From Sphingomonadales bacterium CG_4_10_14_3_um_filter_58_15 (GTDB lineage Bacteria > Pseudomonadota > Alphaproteobacteria > Sphingomonadales > Sphingomonadaceae), in contig PFJE01000014.1 of assembly GCA_002783865.1 (NCBI GenBank), forward strand, positions 1 through 36,440: a stretch of DNA of 36,440 nucleotides. Direction: 5' to 3'. This document shows positions 1-8,059 of the stretch, one piece after another (position 1 is the stretch's first letter; each line of letters begins with the position of its first letter). The notes beneath the pieces are model-generated. The model ran no database searches. It saw only the letters and a program-made list of their open reading frames with translations, and was not told the DNA's origin. Both the position numbers and the translations under genes were made by a program.

Positions 1-122
1 AGAAATTTGTTCCGTTCCATCCCCGCACGGGTCGGCATTTTTCTCTGAATCCAGTGCAAGACGTGCATGATCGAGCGCGCCGCAAAATCCTTGTCGTGGA
101 TATTGGGCTTATCGTCATCCAT
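1..122 (-). CDS. Partial N-terminus, probably a DUF2062-family membrane protein
   Basis: An open frame starts inside the end of smpB (ATG at 122, 8-nt overlap) and runs off the left edge of the window. About 40 residues are visible, without a stop. The stretch [18 protein letters not shown] resembles the basic lead-in of DUF2062 membrane proteins, which in sphingomonads often begin with a similar K/R-M-P-T-R motif before a block of transmembrane helices; that resemblance is from memory. An alternative start is the Met at residue 19. The overlap with smpB suggests co-transcription with dapA-smpB. The family is an inference; that a coding frame continues past the edge is fairly safe. Confidence 0.55.
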   Translation of the reverse strand, partial: MDDDKPNIHDKDFAARSIMHVLHWIQRKMPTRAGMERNKF

Positions 123-597
123 GTTCGCGCATCAGCCGTCCCTGCTGCCTTTTCCAGTCCCGGTCCTTTTCGGTTGCCCGCTTGTCCGGTGCCTTCTTGC
201 CCTTTGCCAGTGCCAGCTCCAGCTTCGCCCGGCCCTTGCTGTTAAAATAGATCGACAGCGGCACAATCGTCATGCCTTTGCGCATTACCGCGCCGTGCAG
301 CTTGTTTATCTGGCGCCGGCTCAGCAATAATTTTCGCGGGCGCGTCGGCGTGTGATTGTACCGGTTGCCATGACTCCATTCCTGAATATTGGCATTGATC
401 AGCCAGACCTCGTCATCCTTCACCTCGGCATAACTTTCCGCGATCGTGCCCGACCCGGAACGAAGCGATTTCACTTCCGTCCCGGTCAGCATGATGCCGG
501 CTTCAAACTTGTCATCGAGAAAATAGTCATAACGCGCGCGCCGGTTTTCGGCGACGACCTTCTGCTTGTCAAATTCCTCCGGCCGCGGTTTCGCCAT
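115..597 (-). CDS. smpB: SsrA-binding protein SmpB
   Basis: SmpB binds tmRNA and brings it to stalled ribosomes for trans-translation. The 160-residue protein has the usual length and the family's features: an N-terminal segment with [19 protein letters not shown], the [10 protein letters not shown] motif around residues 39-48, the central [11 protein letters not shown] stretch, and a basic C-terminal tail ([19 protein letters not shown]) that occupies the mRNA channel in known structures. Its ATG overlaps the dapA stop by one base (TGATG), so it is probably translationally coupled to dapA. A further frame starts inside its 3' end. Confidence 0.97.
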   Translation of the reverse strand: MAKPRPEEFDKQKVVAENRRARYDYFLDDKFEAGIMLTGTEVKSLRSGSGTIAESYAEVKDDEVWLINANIQEWSHGNRYNHTPTRPRKLLLSRRQINKLHGAVMRKGMTIVPLSIYFNSKGRAKLELALAKGKKAPDKRATEKDRDWKRQQGRLMREHG

Positions 598-1472
598 CAG
601 ACCAGTCCTGCGCCTTTCAGGGCAGCATCTACAGCCTTGCGGCTGGCGTCAGATGGCGGTGTCATCGGCAAGCGCAAGTCGGGCGAGAAATTGTCCAGGA
701 CCTGGGACATGGCATATTTGATGGGACCGGGAGACGCATCCGAGAACAACGCCTTGTGCAGCGGATAGAGAACGTCATTCAGTTTGCGCGCCTTGGCATA
801 ATCGCCCGCAGCGCAGGCCGCCTGAAACTCGGCGCATAATTTCGGCGCGACATTGGCGGTCACGGAAATACAGCCAATCCCGCCGGCTGCGTTGAACGCC
901 AGCGACAGCTCATCGACTCCCGACAGCATGACAAAGTCGTCGGCACAGTTCAGACGATGCGCGGTCACCCGGTCGAGGTCGCCGCTGGCATCCTTAATCG
1001 CGACCACGTTTGGCAACTTCGATAACGCCGCCACCGTGTCGGGCATGATATCCGTAACGGTCCGTGCTGGGACGTTGTACAGGATCAAGGGCAAATCAAC
1101 ATTTTCGGTCAGGGTGGTAAAATGGGCGGTGATGCCTTCCTGATTGGGGCGGTTGTAATAAGGTGCTACAACGAGACCCGCAGCGGCTCCGCATTTCTTT
1201 GAGAAATTGAGATGCAACATGGCGTTGGTTGTGTCGTTGGACCCGCAGCCCGCGATAACCGGCACCCGGCCGGCAGCTTGCTCTATGCATATTTCGATCA
1301 CCCGATGATGTTCGGCATTCGACAATGTAGATGATTCACCGGTTGTTCCGCACGGCACGAGCGCGCTGCTGCCCTGGTCGATCTGCCAGTCTACCAGAGC
1401 GCGAAACTGGTCTTCAGCAAACGATCCGTCGCGAAAGGGAGTCGCCAGAGCCGGTATTGAGCCCGAGAACAT
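597..1472 (-). CDS. dapA: 4-hydroxy-tetrahydrodipicolinate synthase
   Basis: DapA condenses pyruvate with aspartate semialdehyde in the diaminopimelate/lysine pathway. The 291-residue protein has the complete class I aldolase signature: the pyruvate-binding CGTTGES motif (Thr44), the catalytic Tyr132 in [10 protein letters not shown], and the Schiff-base Lys160 in [10 protein letters not shown]. The length is typical. It is the first visible gene of a minus-strand unit with smpB, and its start faces the lytic transglycosylase across a 114-bp divergent region, where its promoter presumably lies. Pairing dapA with smpB is a common alphaproteobacterial arrangement. Confidence 0.96.
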   Translation of the reverse strand: MFSGSIPALATPFRDGSFAEDQFRALVDWQIDQGSSALVPCGTTGESSTLSNAEHHRVIEICIEQAAGRVPVIAGCGSNDTTNAMLHLNFSKKCGAAAGLVVAPYYNRPNQEGITAHFTTLTENVDLPLILYNVPARTVTDIMPDTVAALSKLPNVVAIKDASGDLDRVTAHRLNCADDFVMLSGVDELSLAFNAAGGIGCISVTANVAPKLCAEFQAACAAGDYAKARKLNDVLYPLHKALFSDASPGPIKYAMSQVLDNFSPDLRLPMTPPSDASRKAVDAALKGAGLV

Positions 1473-1586
1473 CTAATAATCCTTTATGTTTCCCTTGGAA
1501 ATTGGCAAAGTCGCCACCAAGTCATTTTCAATATTAACGGTGATATAGTTCGCCGTTCAGCGCCTGATAAGGAGCCTAACCGTAAA

Positions 1587-3578
1587 ATGTCCAGCATGGT
1601 ATCAAGATTTGTTATTGCAACGCTGCTTTTCACCCCCGCCACCTGCATGGCAGCCGATAATATCGGCGAGCAAATGGGCTGGCAAAATGAAAGCGCCGGC
1701 CTGTCCGATCCGACTGGCGGCAATGCGGTGCTGGGCCTGCAACGCTGGCGCGTGTTGACGCAATCCGACAATTATTCATTCGAGGATTATGCCGGATTTC
1801 TGGTAACCTTCCCCGGATGGCCGGAAGACACCAGAATGCAGCGCAACGCCGAACAGGCGATCAATATCAACAGCTTTTCACCAGCTCGCGTTCTGGCCTT
1901 TTTCTCACGATTCGAACCGACCACCAACGCCGGCGCGGCCAAATATGCAGTTGCCCTGCAGGCCAGCGGCGAGCGGGATAAAGCCAATCAATGGGCCAGA
2001 ACGGCCTGGCGCGGCGGGACGCTGACCGACGAAGATGAAGCGGCGCTGCTTTCACGATTCAGTTCCGCCTTCAGCATCGAAGACCATGATGCGCGCATGG
2101 ATGCCCTGTTGTGGGCGAGAGCGACGCGCGACGCAGCGCGCCAGCTTGGTTTCACCTCGCCTGCGCGGCGCCCGGTGTTCGAGGCCAGACTGGCCCAGCT
2201 GACCGAATCCTCCGATGCCAATGAAAAGGCCACCGCGGTCGGTGCCATCGCCCGCGATGACGCCGGTTATCTGGCCGATCGCGCCCGCTATCTGCGCAAC
2301 AGCGGCCAAAGCTACGCGGCGCGCCAGCTGCTCGCCACCCGTTTGCCACTGCGCGTCAAGCCCGCCTCTCCCGACACCTGGTTCGAGGCGATGCTGATCA
2401 ACGCGGAAGCGGCTGCCAACGACCGGCAATGGTCGGTGGCCTACGATATCGCCTCAAAAATTGATGACGCCTATTATGTTCCGACGCGGATCGCTGACCA
2501 GAATTCCCGGGTGCGCGACAAATATTCGGATCTGGCGTGGATTGCCGGCACCGCCGCCCTCAACGGAATGCGGCAACCAGCCAAGGCTGTGCCGATGTTC
2601 GATCTGTACGCGCAATCCTATGACTCGCCCAATATTACCTCCAAAGGCTATTACTGGGCCGGACGTGCGGCTGCTGAAGCCGGGCAAGCCGACCAGGCCA
2701 AGGCCTATTTCGAGAAAGCAGCGGCTTTTCCCGACTATTTCTATGGCCAATTGTCGCTTGAGCGCCTGGGCCGTCCGCTGCCAGTGTTCAACCGCAAGCC
2801 GGCAGTCGAAATCACCGACAAAGACCGCGAAGCTTATGACAATGAACCTCTGGTCATCGCGGCCAAGGCCTCCACCCGCACCGGTCCCTGGAGCGAGCAG
2901 ATCCGCTTTCACCGCGCCCTCGCTTATAACGCCAAGACCGCCAAGGACTATATGCTGCTCAGCGATCTGGCGACCCGTATCGGCGCCCGCGATCTCGGTG
3001 TGATCAAGGGTATCAGCGCTCTCGGCGCCGGCGTCGGCCCGATCGACGATACCTCCTTCCCTACGATGCAGGTTCCCTTTGGCCATGAAAGCACCTGGAC
3101 CCTGATCCATGCCATCACCCGACAGGAAAGCCAGTTTGCCGAGGGCGCAATCAGCCATGCCGGTGCGCGCGGGCTGATGCAGTTGATGCCCGGCACCGCC
3201 CGGGAACAGTCCGGGAAGGCCAACCTGTCCTACAACGCCTCCTCGCTGACCGCCGACCCGCAATATAATATCAAGCTCGGCAGCGGCTATATCCAGCGGA
3301 TGATGGATTATTACGGCGGCAGCTACCCTCTCGCGGTCGCGGCTTATAATGCCGGACCCGGCAATGTGAACAAATGGCTCCGCGCCAATGGCGATCCCCG
3401 CATGGGCGGTATCGACTGGGTCCAGTGGATCGAGGATATCCCGATTTCGGAGACGCGCAACTATGTAAAGCGCGTGCTCGAAAATGCGGTCGTCTATGAC
3501 ACGAAGAATCCACGCGGACCAACGATCCGCAGCGATACACCGCTGTCGCGCTATATCGGGAAAAATTACAAGGGGTAG
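1587..3578 (+). CDS. Soluble lytic murein transglycosylase (Slt70-like)
   Basis: A periplasmic enzyme that cleaves peptidoglycan strands with formation of 1,6-anhydro-muramic acid. The 663-residue protein starts with a short signal peptide (hydrophobic VIATLLFTPATCMA, likely cut near residue 22), followed by a long helical superhelix region with repeat-like helical pairs (residues about 50-480) and a C-terminal SLT domain. The catalytic Glu is E514 in ITRQESQF; GLMQLMPGTA and VAAYNAGPGNV are the expected GLMQ and AYN motifs. The AAGGAG ribosome-binding site lies 12 nt before the chosen ATG; the second ATG at residue 4 has worse spacing. It diverges from dapA. Confidence 0.93.
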   Translation: MSSMVSRFVIATLLFTPATCMAADNIGEQMGWQNESAGLSDPTGGNAVLGLQRWRVLTQSDNYSFEDYAGFLVTFPGWPEDTRMQRNAEQAININSFSPARVLAFFSRFEPTTNAGAAKYAVALQASGERDKANQWARTAWRGGTLTDEDEAALLSRFSSAFSIEDHDARMDALLWARATRDAARQLGFTSPARRPVFEARLAQLTESSDANEKATAVGAIARDDAGYLADRARYLRNSGQSYAARQLLATRLPLRVKPASPDTWFEAMLINAEAAANDRQWSVAYDIASKIDDAYYVPTRIADQNSRVRDKYSDLAWIAGTAALNGMRQPAKAVPMFDLYAQSYDSPNITSKGYYWAGRAAAEAGQADQAKAYFEKAAAFPDYFYGQLSLERLGRPLPVFNRKPAVEITDKDREAYDNEPLVIAAKASTRTGPWSEQIRFHRALAYNAKTAKDYMLLSDLATRIGARDLGVIKGISALGAGVGPIDDTSFPTMQVPFGHESTWTLIHAITRQESQFAEGAISHAGARGLMQLMPGTAREQSGKANLSYNASSLTADPQYNIKLGSGYIQRMMDYYGGSYPLAVAAYNAGPGNVNKWLRANGDPRMGGIDWVQWIEDIPISETRNYVKRVLENAVVYDTKNPRGPTIRSDTPLSRYIGKNYKG

Positions 3579-3971
3579 GGCGGGGGACGTCGCATGTGGC
3601 AGCACAACGGTCCGTCGCTGCCTGATGCTATAACCGTAATTCAGCTCTCTTGGGTATTGTTGCTACTACCACCGCAATCGAAAGCCCTCCATTGATCAAC
3701 ATGGGGAAGTAGCGTTTCGCCATAAACCAAAATATAGTGCATCGTCAAAACTAGCGGCGGCTCAATAGACCGACAGATAAAGAAAAAGTTGGTGCACCCG
3801 ACTGAACTCAATCGAGTTGCGTACACCTTCGGAAGACAATTCGAGGGTAGCGCCGTTACCGATTGACAACCTTATTTGTCCTGCTAAATTTTTCGCTTGG
3901 CATGCGCCGCCGTCTCGAAACATTTTTCTGTGTGTCGCTCCGAATGCCATATTTGCAAATAGGGGGTTTGC
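3579..3971. other. Intergenic region without a recognisable gene
   Basis: This stretch is visibly more AT-rich than its neighbours. Short open frames here look random. A small dyad, AACTC-N4-GAGTT, lies at 3805-3818. The promoter of the following lipoprotein should be in the last 100 bases; no convincing -35/-10 pair could be picked out. Confidence 0.4.
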
Positions 3972-4490
3972 ATGCGTATATCCTTCGGATTGGTAGTTTT
4001 GAGTTTTGCTGTTTCGGCCTGCTCTGGCACGGAGGAGGATGCAAATTCACCCAATGTGCGGGAGGAGGCAAGCCGCGCTGCTCTTGTGTCTGCCGACTAC
4101 CGCAAATCTTTTGACCGTGCATGGGAAATGGCTGGTGAGGGCCGAAGTCCGACAACGGCGTGTGCTGGCGTTGTTGGCAAGGCAGTTGGCCTTCTACAAA
4201 CCACGGCGACCGATGGACAGCCGCGTGCTGATGCATTGGCAGCGCTAGATGCCTGTTATGTTCAGGTGATGGCTCGCTTTGTAGATGCGAAGCTCGCGGA
4301 AGGTAATCAAGGAAGCTCGGGATGTATCAGCTTGCTGTCAACGCTGCCAGTTCATCGTAGCTCACTTGGCAGCTTTTTGGACGATGTTGGCGAAAACAAA
4401 GCTGATTACGATCGCCGTCTGAACGAGCTGATTGGCGACAAAGTAGGTTCGGCTTGCCCCGATTCCGTATCCGTTCTTCTGGGCACGTAA
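3972..4490 (+). CDS. Small hypothetical lipoprotein
   Basis: A 172-residue protein of unknown function. The N-terminus is a lipoprotein signal peptide with lipobox VSAC (Cys17), so the mature protein should be membrane-anchored in the periplasm. The mature part is Ala- and Asp-rich with four further cysteines (in TTACAG, DACYVQ, SSGCIS and GSACPD) that could form two disulfides. No family was recognised. The start is supported by a GGGGG stretch about 7 nt upstream. It precedes a second, unrelated small lipoprotein in the same direction after an 84-nt gap. Codon use looks less GC-biased than that of flanking housekeeping genes, which suggests accessory origin. Confidence 0.7.
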   Translation: MRISFGLVVLSFAVSACSGTEEDANSPNVREEASRAALVSADYRKSFDRAWEMAGEGRSPTTACAGVVGKAVGLLQTTATDGQPRADALAALDACYVQVMARFVDAKLAEGNQGSSGCISLLSTLPVHRSSLGSFLDDVGENKADYDRRLNELIGDKVGSACPDSVSVLLGT

Positions 4491-4574
4491 CTTTACCTCT
4501 ATTTGAGTAGATGTCCGGATAGTTCAATCCAATGGATACGTAAGTCTAACAATTCATGCTAACGGGAGAGCAAC

Positions 4575-5009
4575 ATGAAAATCATCCAATTCGCGAAAAT
4601 GACAGCCGGGACTGCCTTGGTTTTTCTTGCATCCTGCGGACAAAATGACACTGCAGGAGCTGAGTCCGCTGGTGACGAGACCGAAATTTCGACCGCTGGT
4701 GAAGCCGTAAGCCGCGATTGGATTCCTGCCGGGATTATTCTGCCTCAACCACATACCGTGATTCGAGACAGTAAGCTGGGTACCCGAACATATATTTTGC
4801 AGGTCGTGGTTGAGAAAGATCCCAAAGATCAATTTCCACAATGGCAAGCCGCACTCGAACAGGCTGGCTATGAGATCGACGACAGCATGCTGTTTGATGG
4901 CAGAATCCTGTTCCAGGGGGCAGAGGTAGAAAGCGGTCAAATTGCGGTTTCACAGCCAGAAGATCAGAAGGGTTATATGATCCAGATCGATGTCAGCAAG
5001 GTCTCATAA
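4575..5009 (+). CDS. Small hypothetical lipoprotein
   Basis: A 144-residue protein with lipobox LASC (Cys21), hence probably lipid-anchored. After an acidic low-complexity linker (residues 25-50) comes a compact domain of about 90 residues with IILPQPHTVI near its start and GYMIQIDVSK at its end. The general plan (lipobox, acidic linker, a P-rich entry strand, then alternating strands around one helix) recalls the lipoprotein at 33591-34100, but sequence similarity is low. GGGAGAG before the ATG serves as ribosome-binding site. It follows another lipoprotein gene and may be co-transcribed with it. Function unknown. Confidence 0.68.
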   Translation: MKIIQFAKMTAGTALVFLASCGQNDTAGAESAGDETEISTAGEAVSRDWIPAGIILPQPHTVIRDSKLGTRTYILQVVVEKDPKDQFPQWQAALEQAGYEIDDSMLFDGRILFQGAEVESGQIAVSQPEDQKGYMIQIDVSKVS

Positions 5010-5158
5010 CAGGAAGACATGGTAACCGGCCTGATGGTCTCGTCGCGAATGCCGCACCTGTTGGAAATGCAGCTATCCACAGTCGAATAGAGACGATAGG
5101 GATAAGCATTCGATCATGGTCTGCAGGGCTTGGTTGACACGATCGCCTGCCTAACCGT

Positions 5159-5944
5159 CTAATCCTCCACCTTATACCCAAATGCCTTGTTCGCCAGCTT
5201 CACCAGTGCCGGATCAGCGTCGGGCAAATTCTCCGGCAACGCCGCCTCCAGCGACTCCGCGACATGAGTCATCGAAGCAATGCGCGCCGATTTCTTGTCG
5301 TTGCCGGCTATCACTTTCCATGGTGCCCAGCGCGTGTCGGTAAATTCGAACATGTCGTGCATCGCGTCGAGATATTCGCTGCGCTTCGACCGATTGCGAA
5401 AATCCTCGGCGCTGATTTTCCAGCGCTTGTGCGGCGTATCCAGTCGCTTGGTCAGACGCTCGTCCTGCTCCTCCTGGGTGGTATGCAAGAACAGCTTCAC
5501 CAGATTGGTGCCGCCGTCGATCTGCTGCGCTTCAAATTCGTTAATCTCGTCATAACCGCGCTTCCAGTCGGTCGGCTCGCAAAATCCCTCGACCCGCTCG
5601 ACCAGAACGCGGCCGTACCAGCTGCGGTCGAACACGCCGATTTCGCGGCTGCCCGGCAGCTTCTGCCAGAAGCGCCAGAGGAAATGGCGGTCTTTTTCCT
5701 CCTTGGTCGGCGCGCCGATCGGCCAGACATCATAATAGCGCGGGTCCCATTCCCCGGTCATCCGGCGGATCGCACCGCCCTTACCGGCCGCATCCCAGCC
5801 CTCGAACACCAATATCGACCGGCTGCCATGGATGATATGCTTGAAATGAATCCGGGCAAGACGGTCCTGCAGGCTGGCGAGCTCGCTATCATAGTCACCG
5901 TCGAATGACTTGCCGCTTTCATAGTCGGACAGGTTTATGGTCAT
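5159..5944 (-). CDS. Polyphosphate kinase 2 family protein (PPK2)
   Basis: PPK2 enzymes transfer phosphate between polyphosphate and nucleotides. The 261-residue single-domain protein has the P-loop GWDAAGKGG (residues 49-57), the Walker B-like FDRSWYGR (Asp106) followed by VLVERVEGF, and the lid segment PHKRWKISAEDF. The start at 5944 is chosen over one 45 nt upstream because GGAG lies 5 nt before this ATG and family proteins begin near here. Single-domain proteins include class I (NDP) and class III enzymes; the preferred nucleotide cannot be decided by eye. It is not linked to the ppk1-ppx operon 9 kb away. It is sometimes annotated as a UDP-galactose-lipid carrier transferase, which is an old misnomer. 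Confidence 0.9.
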   Translation of the reverse strand: MTINLSDYESGKSFDGDYDSELASLQDRLARIHFKHIIHGSRSILVFEGWDAAGKGGAIRRMTGEWDPRYYDVWPIGAPTKEEKDRHFLWRFWQKLPGSREIGVFDRSWYGRVLVERVEGFCEPTDWKRGYDEINEFEAQQIDGGTNLVKLFLHTTQEEQDERLTKRLDTPHKRWKISAEDFRNRSKRSEYLDAMHDMFEFTDTRWAPWKVIAGNDKKSARIASMTHVAESLEAALPENLPDADPALVKLANKAFGYKVED

Positions 5945-6094
5945 TTTCACTCCATTTGCCCTGAGCCTGGACACCCGCGGGGCGAACAAAGCGTGGCAGC
6001 ATCTATTGTCTGTGAACGGACTTCGACACGTTCATCCTGAATGGAACACTCTATATCAGATGCGCGCAAACAACCAATTGGTTAACCGTGATCG

Positions 6095-7066
6095 TTATCG
6101 CTGATTTTCAACGCCTCCAGATTGCCGCAATGCCCATTCATCGAGCGCGCGTTGATGATCGCTCACCCGCTGTAATGATTGGGTCACTTCGATCTTTCCG
6201 GGCGATAGCCGTTCCGCTTCTTCGTAAAGGGCCAGCGCCGCTTCGAGCTCGCCGCGCTGCTCGGCGCAAAGCGCGCGATTGAACAGCAGGGAGATGTGAA
6301 CCATTCCGTTCGCGGCGGCTTCGTCCCACATCCGGCAGGCCTCTTGCGGATCATTTTTGGTCATTTTGACCGCGGCCTTGAAATATTGCCCCTCCGCTTT
6401 GCTCATGCCCTTGCGGCTTTCCAATATCCTGATCTCCTGACGATATTGTGCTGGCGCCAGATCGTTGCGAATCGCGTTGGCCGTGTCGGAGAGCATGGTC
6501 CGGATCACCGACTCGCTACTGGCGAAGTCCTGATCATCGCCGAAACATACTGTCTGTTCGTTTTTATGGGGAAAGCTCTCCGTATAAAGGCTCCGCCCGT
6601 CACTATATCGAGTCCCTCGCACCTGCGCCCGAAAATCGATCGTCCGGGTCACGCAATCGACGTCGATATTCTTGTAGGTGACACATTTGTCCTTGTCATC
6701 GCGCTCGATGCAGCGCCGCCGTTTTGCGACCGTCTCATATTGGTCGATGCCGGCGGTGACATTGCCGGACAGACTCGCGTCCGGTTCCACCGCAGACCGC
6801 CCGCCGATCACATCAAAATAGGGTTGACCAAATATCGTCACGGCAGACAGCCGGTCTTCCACCTCGAACGCCAGCGCCCGGCCATCGCGACCACCAAAAC
6901 GGTCGATGGTAATGGATTGAATGTCAGTAAATTCAGGGGAATTGGCGGGTGTCATCCCGTCGATGACCAAAATCTCCGCCTGCGCATTGCCAGAGAAGCA
7001 GGTTAGCGCCAGCAGGATGGCACCGGTCACGGTCGTTGTTGCGTTCAATAATCTGTTCATGTCCAT
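6095..7066 (-). CDS. Secreted hypothetical protein with C-terminal TPR-like region
   Basis: A 323-residue protein with a clear signal peptide (TGAILLALTCFSGNAQA, cleavage near residue 30). Residues 30-120 look like mixed beta structure. A cysteine-containing block around residues 115-175 carries RRRCIERDDKDKCVTY, then DVDCVTRT and QTVCFGDD: four cysteines that may form disulfides in the periplasm. The C-terminal 110 residues read as helical repeats (EACRMWDEAAANGMVHIS, FNRALCAEQRGELEAALAL), consistent with TPR or Sel1-type repeats. Either of two ATGs (7066 or 7060) could be used. The alpha/beta hydrolase gene 50 nt downstream... upstream order is hydrolase first, then this gene. No enzymatic motif was recognised; function unknown. 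Confidence 0.7.
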   Translation of the reverse strand: MDMNRLLNATTTVTGAILLALTCFSGNAQAEILVIDGMTPANSPEFTDIQSITIDRFGGRDGRALAFEVEDRLSAVTIFGQPYFDVIGGRSAVEPDASLSGNVTAGIDQYETVAKRRRCIERDDKDKCVTYKNIDVDCVTRTIDFRAQVRGTRYSDGRSLYTESFPHKNEQTVCFGDDQDFASSESVIRTMLSDTANAIRNDLAPAQYRQEIRILESRKGMSKAEGQYFKAAVKMTKNDPQEACRMWDEAAANGMVHISLLFNRALCAEQRGELEAALALYEEAERLSPGKIEVTQSLQRVSDHQRALDEWALRQSGGVENQR

Positions 7067-7116
7067 CCCCCGCAGTTTGGCCGTTCACAAATATCGATAC
7101 TAATATGAATATACTC

Positions 7117-7971
7117 TTAGCCGTTGATGATCAAATCGGCAATCCGTTTTGGCTCCTGCATCGGCATAAAATGGGTGAGATCGGCCAGATAAACGTCCTT
7201 TCCCACGGCGAAACGAGCCGCCAGTTGCGGGGGCGTCGGCGAGGATGCGAAATCAAAGGTGCCTTGCTGTTCCAGCTGTGGTGCCCTCAGAACGATCACC
7301 GGTTGTGCAATCTTTTCGATCAGCGGATAGGGATCGACAGAAGCGCTGGTGGCGTAGACCGAGCCTTCGGTTTTCGGTGGGCAGGCCAGCTCAAAACCCC
7401 CTTCGCCATCGGGCAACAGCCCATATTCGCAATAATCGTGCAGCACCGCCGGATCCCACAGCCTGTAGGGATGACGATCCTCGAACCGCTCGAACATTTC
7501 CTGCGGCCCGGTCCAGGAATTGCGCCGGCGCGCAACCATCTCGTAGGAATCGCTGTAATTGGGCGCCTTCCGATAGACTTCACGGGTCATGATCACCGGA
7601 TCGATCAGCACCAGTTTTTTCACGCTATCCGGAATTTGCGCCACCATCTGGACCAGACAATGGCCGCCCATGCTGTGGCCGACACCAATATCGAAACCGA
7701 TGCCCAGAGATTTGACCAATTCCGACGTCGCGCCGGCAATCATGGCCCAATCCCGGATCTCCGGTGTGGCACTGCGACCATGGCCGAGCTGATCGACAGC
7801 CACGACATGCGTGCCAACGGGAAAGGCATCCACGACCTTGTCCCAGCAACGGGCATGGAAACCGGTCGCGTGGAGCAGCAGAACCGACAGGCCTTCGCCT
7901 GCCTGGCCCCATTCGAAATAGCAGATATCGCCATGCGAGGACGGGAAATGATGTTCTTGGGGGTGCGTCAT
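7117..7971 (-). CDS. Alpha/beta hydrolase
   Basis: A 284-residue single-domain hydrolase. The nucleophile elbow is GHSMGG with Ser100; the oxyanion strand LLLHATGFHA (residues 31-40) and the motif VAVDQLGHGRS (58-68) are typical of this superfamily, and the catalytic His is probably in LADLTHFMPMQEP near the C-terminus. There is no signal peptide, so it is cytoplasmic. The substrate cannot be deduced. Only 10 nt separate its start codon from a palindromic repeat that fills almost the whole gap to aspS, and no good Shine-Dalgarno is visible, so expression may depend on read-through from aspS or on a promoter in the repeat region. Confidence 0.88.
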   Translation of the reverse strand: MTHPQEHHFPSSHGDICYFEWGQAGEGLSVLLLHATGFHARCWDKVVDAFPVGTHVVAVDQLGHGRSATPEIRDWAMIAGATSELVKSLGIGFDIGVGHSMGGHCLVQMVAQIPDSVKKLVLIDPVIMTREVYRKAPNYSDSYEMVARRRNSWTGPQEMFERFEDRHPYRLWDPAVLHDYCEYGLLPDGEGGFELACPPKTEGSVYATSASVDPYPLIEKIAQPVIVLRAPQLEQQGTFDFASSPTPPQLAARFAVGKDVYLADLTHFMPMQEPKRIADLIING

Positions 7972-7980
7972 ATGTTGATT

Positions 7981-8051
7981 CCGTTAGTCCTGAGCCTGTC
8001 GAAGGGCGCCTCTCGTCGATAAGCATGGTTCGACAGGCTCACCACTAACGG
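7981..8051. repeat. Palindromic intergenic repeat, sphingomonad type
   Basis: Two arms form a near-perfect inverted repeat: 7981-8004 (CCGTTAGTCCTGAGCCTGTC and GAAG) and 8029-8051 (TTCGACAGGCTCACCACTAA and CGG), separated by 24 nt. The core GAGCCTGTCGAA is, from memory, a frequent dispersed REP-like element in sphingomonad genomes. It occupies most of the 88-bp gap between aspS and the hydrolase. As RNA it would fold into a long hairpin and could act in termination or mRNA processing. Confidence 0.8.
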
Positions 8052-8059
8052 ATTTGGGC

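Noticed and set aside
2454-3605. A 383-codon open frame opposite the lytic transglycosylase
   Set aside because: It is a shadow of the SLT gene; the catalytic Glu and AYN motifs are on the plus strand.
5955-6050. Possible degenerate copy of the GAGCCTGTCGAA palindrome
   Set aside because: CCCTGAGCCTGG and ACTTCGACACGTTCATCCTG look like parts of the repeat family but do not pair well with each other; too diverged to call.
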